Source of the DNA: Verrucomicrobiota bacterium
GTDB lineage: Bacteria > Verrucomicrobiota > Verrucomicrobiia > Verrucomicrobiales > DEV007
DNA length: 9,418 bases
Direction of reading: 5' to 3'
Assembly: GCA_020629815.1 (NCBI GenBank)
Contig: JAHDCN010000025.1
Coordinates: forward strand, 10,365 to 19,782
A program made the position numbers and the translations under genes. Below the pieces are notes generated by a model, which saw only the letters and a program-made list of their open reading frames with translations, did no database searches and was not told the origin of the DNA. This document shows positions 7,672 to 9,418 of this stretch, one piece after another; position 1 is the stretch's first letter, and every line of letters begins with the position of its first letter.

Positions 7672-8922
7672 TCAGCGTTTGGTGACCTTGAATTGCCGGT
7701 TCTTCGCCAGACCGGGAGCAGTCGATTTAGGCGTCTGAGCTGGCCTCTCGGCTTTCTTCTCAGGCAGGGAAACCGATGGCGCATTCTTGTGGACGAATTC
7801 GTTTTGTCCGACGTGGCGATTCTTTGGTTGCCGGCCAAAAGGAGGGAAGGGGATACTGCCGAGGCACCCTGTGTAAACGCTGTCGTGGATCATTACGCTT
7901 TTGCGAATCGTCGGCCACGCGCAGTTTCGCAACAGCTGCTGGTCGTAAGTCAGAGTGAGAGCGCTGTCACTGCGGAACGCCGCTTCCAGCTCGGGCAAAC
8001 TCGGAAGCACTCCCGTGCAGCCGCCCCACATGCCCGCCAGCAATACTTCTGTATGCGAAGCAAAGTCACGCATCGAGTGAAACCAGAAATCTGATTCGAT
8101 CCATTCATCGACCGCGACTCGTTCTTTCACATTGATCACCGAGTCTGCGTCTCGGACCAGGTATCGATCCACATCCGGATCGGCTACTACCTCAAAACGC
8201 CACAGCAAACCTTCGTAGAACTTTTCCGGACGGGGTCGCATCACCACCTGGGAGCCATGATCTTTCAGCTGTTGCCGCACCTCGGCAGGGACCGAGTTGT
8301 CACAGTAAAACCGACAGGTCCATGAGGGATACATATCATAGGCGAGGAGGGAATTGCGAAGCGCACCCTTGAGGTAGCGCTCGTTGTCTCCCCATAGGCT
8401 GAAAGAGATGATATTTCGGCTGCGATCTTCGTAATCAAACGGCTTCGGTTTACCCTCGGGAATCGGCCACGTCACAGCGCTCGCGGCCGCTGCGGCATCT
8501 TTCATCTCCAGCGACTTCCTGCCGAAGATTTGCGTGTTCTCCTCATCTTCCAAAACGGAATACACATGGGCGAGACCGTCGCAGATATTGGAACTGTCGG
8601 GCTTCATTTCATACGCCTTGCGAAGATAGGTGACTGCCTCCTCGTTCTGGCCCATCTTCTTCAGCATCACGCCGATGTTCTCCGGAATTTCACCATCCTC
8701 CGGTTTCTCCTCTTCAATCGATTTCAGCATGCCAATCGCACCCGGGAGATCACCGGCTGAGTAGCAATACAGCGAAAGCATCTTGCGCGCCTCCGCCGTG
8801 GCTTGCTTCTCCTTTACCAATCGGTTCAAATGATCCACCTGCATCTTGATCGCATCTACATATCGGCCTGCCGTGTAGGCCTCGTGAGCCTTGGGATCAT
8901 AGTGTCCAATTGTCTTTGCCAT
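7672..8922 (-). CDS. TPR-repeat protein fused to a GT-A-like glycosyltransferase domain
   Basis: 416 residues from the ATG at 8922 (MAKTIGHYDPKAHEAYTAG); the in-frame extension further upstream looks non-coding. There is no signal peptide, so the protein is probably cytoplasmic. Residues about 8-145 form about three to four TPR units (AHEAYTAGRYVDAI; ENIGVMLKKMGQNEEAVTYL; CDGLAHVYSVLEDEENTQIF). Residues about 170-380 look like a nucleotide-sugar transferase core: IISFSLWGDN strand, WTCRFYCDNS strand, then RDADS at 257-261 as a DxD-like metal/nucleotide-sugar motif, followed by W-IESDFWFHSMRD (about 274-286) and AGMWGG (296-301). The tail (about 386-416) is Pro/Lys-rich and likely disordered. 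By family resemblance it may transfer sugar to a protein or surface glycan; the acceptor is unknown. It may follow the small membrane protein gene upstream on the same strand, 121 bp away. Confidence 0.8.
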   Translation of the reverse strand: MAKTIGHYDPKAHEAYTAGRYVDAIKMQVDHLNRLVKEKQATAEARKMLSLYCYSAGDLPGAIGMLKSIEEEKPEDGEIPENIGVMLKKMGQNEEAVTYLRKAYEMKPDSSNICDGLAHVYSVLEDEENTQIFGRKSLEMKDAAAAASAVTWPIPEGKPKPFDYEDRSRNIISFSLWGDNERYLKGALRNSLLAYDMYPSWTCRFYCDNSVPAEVRQQLKDHGSQVVMRPRPEKFYEGLLWRFEVVADPDVDRYLVRDADSVINVKERVAVDEWIESDFWFHSMRDFASHTEVLLAGMWGGCTGVLPSLPELEAAFRSDSALTLTYDQQLLRNCAWPTIRKSVMIHDSVYTGCLGSIPFPPFGRQPKNRHVGQNEFVHKNAPSVSLPEKKAERPAQTPKSTAPGLAKNRQFKVTKR

Positions 8923-9043
8923 AATTATCAGAAAGTTAACATCAGTTAGAGGAAATCCTACTGAATTGTTTGGATTGGCATGAGGCGCCGCTCGTTCATC
9001 CTGGTGGAGCAGCGCGTCAATTTGACAAGAGAGCCACAACCGC

Positions 9044-9418
9044 TCAGTCCGGCTGTAATTCGCCCATCATTTTTTCCAACTTCGCATTCTCCTCCCTGAC
9101 TTCAGCCTCCCATTTTTCATTAGCGCGGTTGCTGAGTATGTTTAGAATCGCGAGCGTCCCCAGTATGCCAAAATATGCTAACGGTAGCACGTATCGGCGG
9201 CGCGAATCGACTATCCACCAGATTGCCAAAGAGACTACCGCAAGCATAAATTTCGGGCCGGGAATCCAGATGCAGAGCAACAGGAAGAAAATGTAAAGCA
9301 TCTGGGGAAATTGAATCTCATTTGGTGATGCCATGATCACATGAGTGATACTTGAAATAATCATGGTTCCGATCACTACAATGGCCAAACGCCAGTACCA
9401 TTTTTTCGGAATTAGACC
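9044..9418 (-). CDS. Small polytopic membrane protein with charged helical tail, partial at the right edge
   Basis: The frame is open through the window edge, so the 124 visible residues are probably only the C-terminal part. A TTG at 9388 and an ATG at 9334 are internal alternatives. The residues before the TTG (IPKKWYWR) look like a cytoplasmic positive flank of the first membrane helix, which favours a start outside the window. About four hydrophobic segments are visible: LAIVVIGTMIISSI, MLYIFFLLLCIWI, MLAVVSLAIWWIV and LAYFGILGTLAILNIL. A charged helix or short coiled coil follows (ANEKWEAEVREENAKLEKM), then GELQPD and a TGA stop. The family is not recognised. The 121 bp to the next gene downstream on this strand (8923-9043) hold no clear promoter or terminator. 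Confidence 0.6.
   Translation of the reverse strand, partial: GLIPKKWYWRLAIVVIGTMIISSITHVIMASPNEIQFPQMLYIFFLLLCIWIPGPKFMLAVVSLAIWWIVDSRRRYVLPLAYFGILGTLAILNILSNRANEKWEAEVREENAKLEKMMGELQPD

Noticed and set aside
7666..8094. Plus-strand open frame opposite the C-terminal part of the TPR/transferase gene
   Set aside because: The opposite strand carries the RDADS, HSMRD and AGMWGG motifs, and this frame has none.
9016..9026. Small inverted repeat GTCAA-T-TTGAC upstream of the TPR gene
   Set aside because: It has only 5-bp arms, and the nearby -35-like TTGTCA/TTGACG on the minus strand have no -10 at proper spacing.
1..9418. tRNA, rRNA, CRISPR, IS ends or phage genes
   Set aside because: None was seen on reading both strands: no regular repeat-spacer pattern, no transposase motif and no terminal inverted repeats.

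Overview
The window most likely comes from a Verrucomicrobiota bacterium, or a closely related PVC-superphylum lineage. The strongest clue is the first gene. It is a very long exported protein that joins a ThuA-like domain, a beta-propeller 'membrane-bound dehydrogenase' domain, HEAT-like repeats, a carbohydrate-binding-type beta-sandwich and a C-terminal heme-binding CxxCH domain, an architecture typical of Verrucomicrobia and Planctomycetes. A short secretin-like exported protein and proteases with a plant-Deg9-like C-terminal domain fit the same assignment. Starts generally lack a clear Shine-Dalgarno sequence. No phage, IS, CRISPR or RNA gene is visible, so this looks like chromosomal housekeeping or envelope sequence.

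Layout. (1) 65-3355, plus: the multidomain ThuA/dehydrogenase/cytochrome protein. (2) 3406-4227, minus: a small exported protein resembling the C-terminal part of a secretin, converging on gene 1 across an imperfect hairpin. (3) 4228-4394: a divergent intergenic region with a good candidate sigma70-type promoter for the next genes. (4) 4395-6089 and 6136-7638, plus, 46 bp apart: two full-length paralogous exported Deg/HtrA-type proteins. The first has an intact His-Asp-Ser triad. The second has lost His and Asp (Glu and Asn in their places) and the GNSGG motif, so it is a predicted pseudoprotease. (5) 7633-7660: a hairpin between converging genes that includes the stop codon of the second paralog. 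(6) 7672-8922, minus: a cytoplasmic TPR protein fused to a glycosyltransferase-like domain. (7) 9044-9418, minus: a small polytopic membrane protein with a helical charged tail, whose frame is open through the right edge and is therefore probably partial.

How the genes relate. Genes 1 to 4 all carry apparent signal peptides and act outside the cytoplasm. The protease/pseudoprotease pair is very likely co-transcribed and may form one envelope quality-control or regulated-proteolysis unit, with the divergent secretin-like gene as a possible but unproven partner. Gene 1 probably oxidises a sugar-like substrate and passes electrons to its own cytochrome domain. The two genes at the right are on the opposite strand and show no evident functional link to the others.
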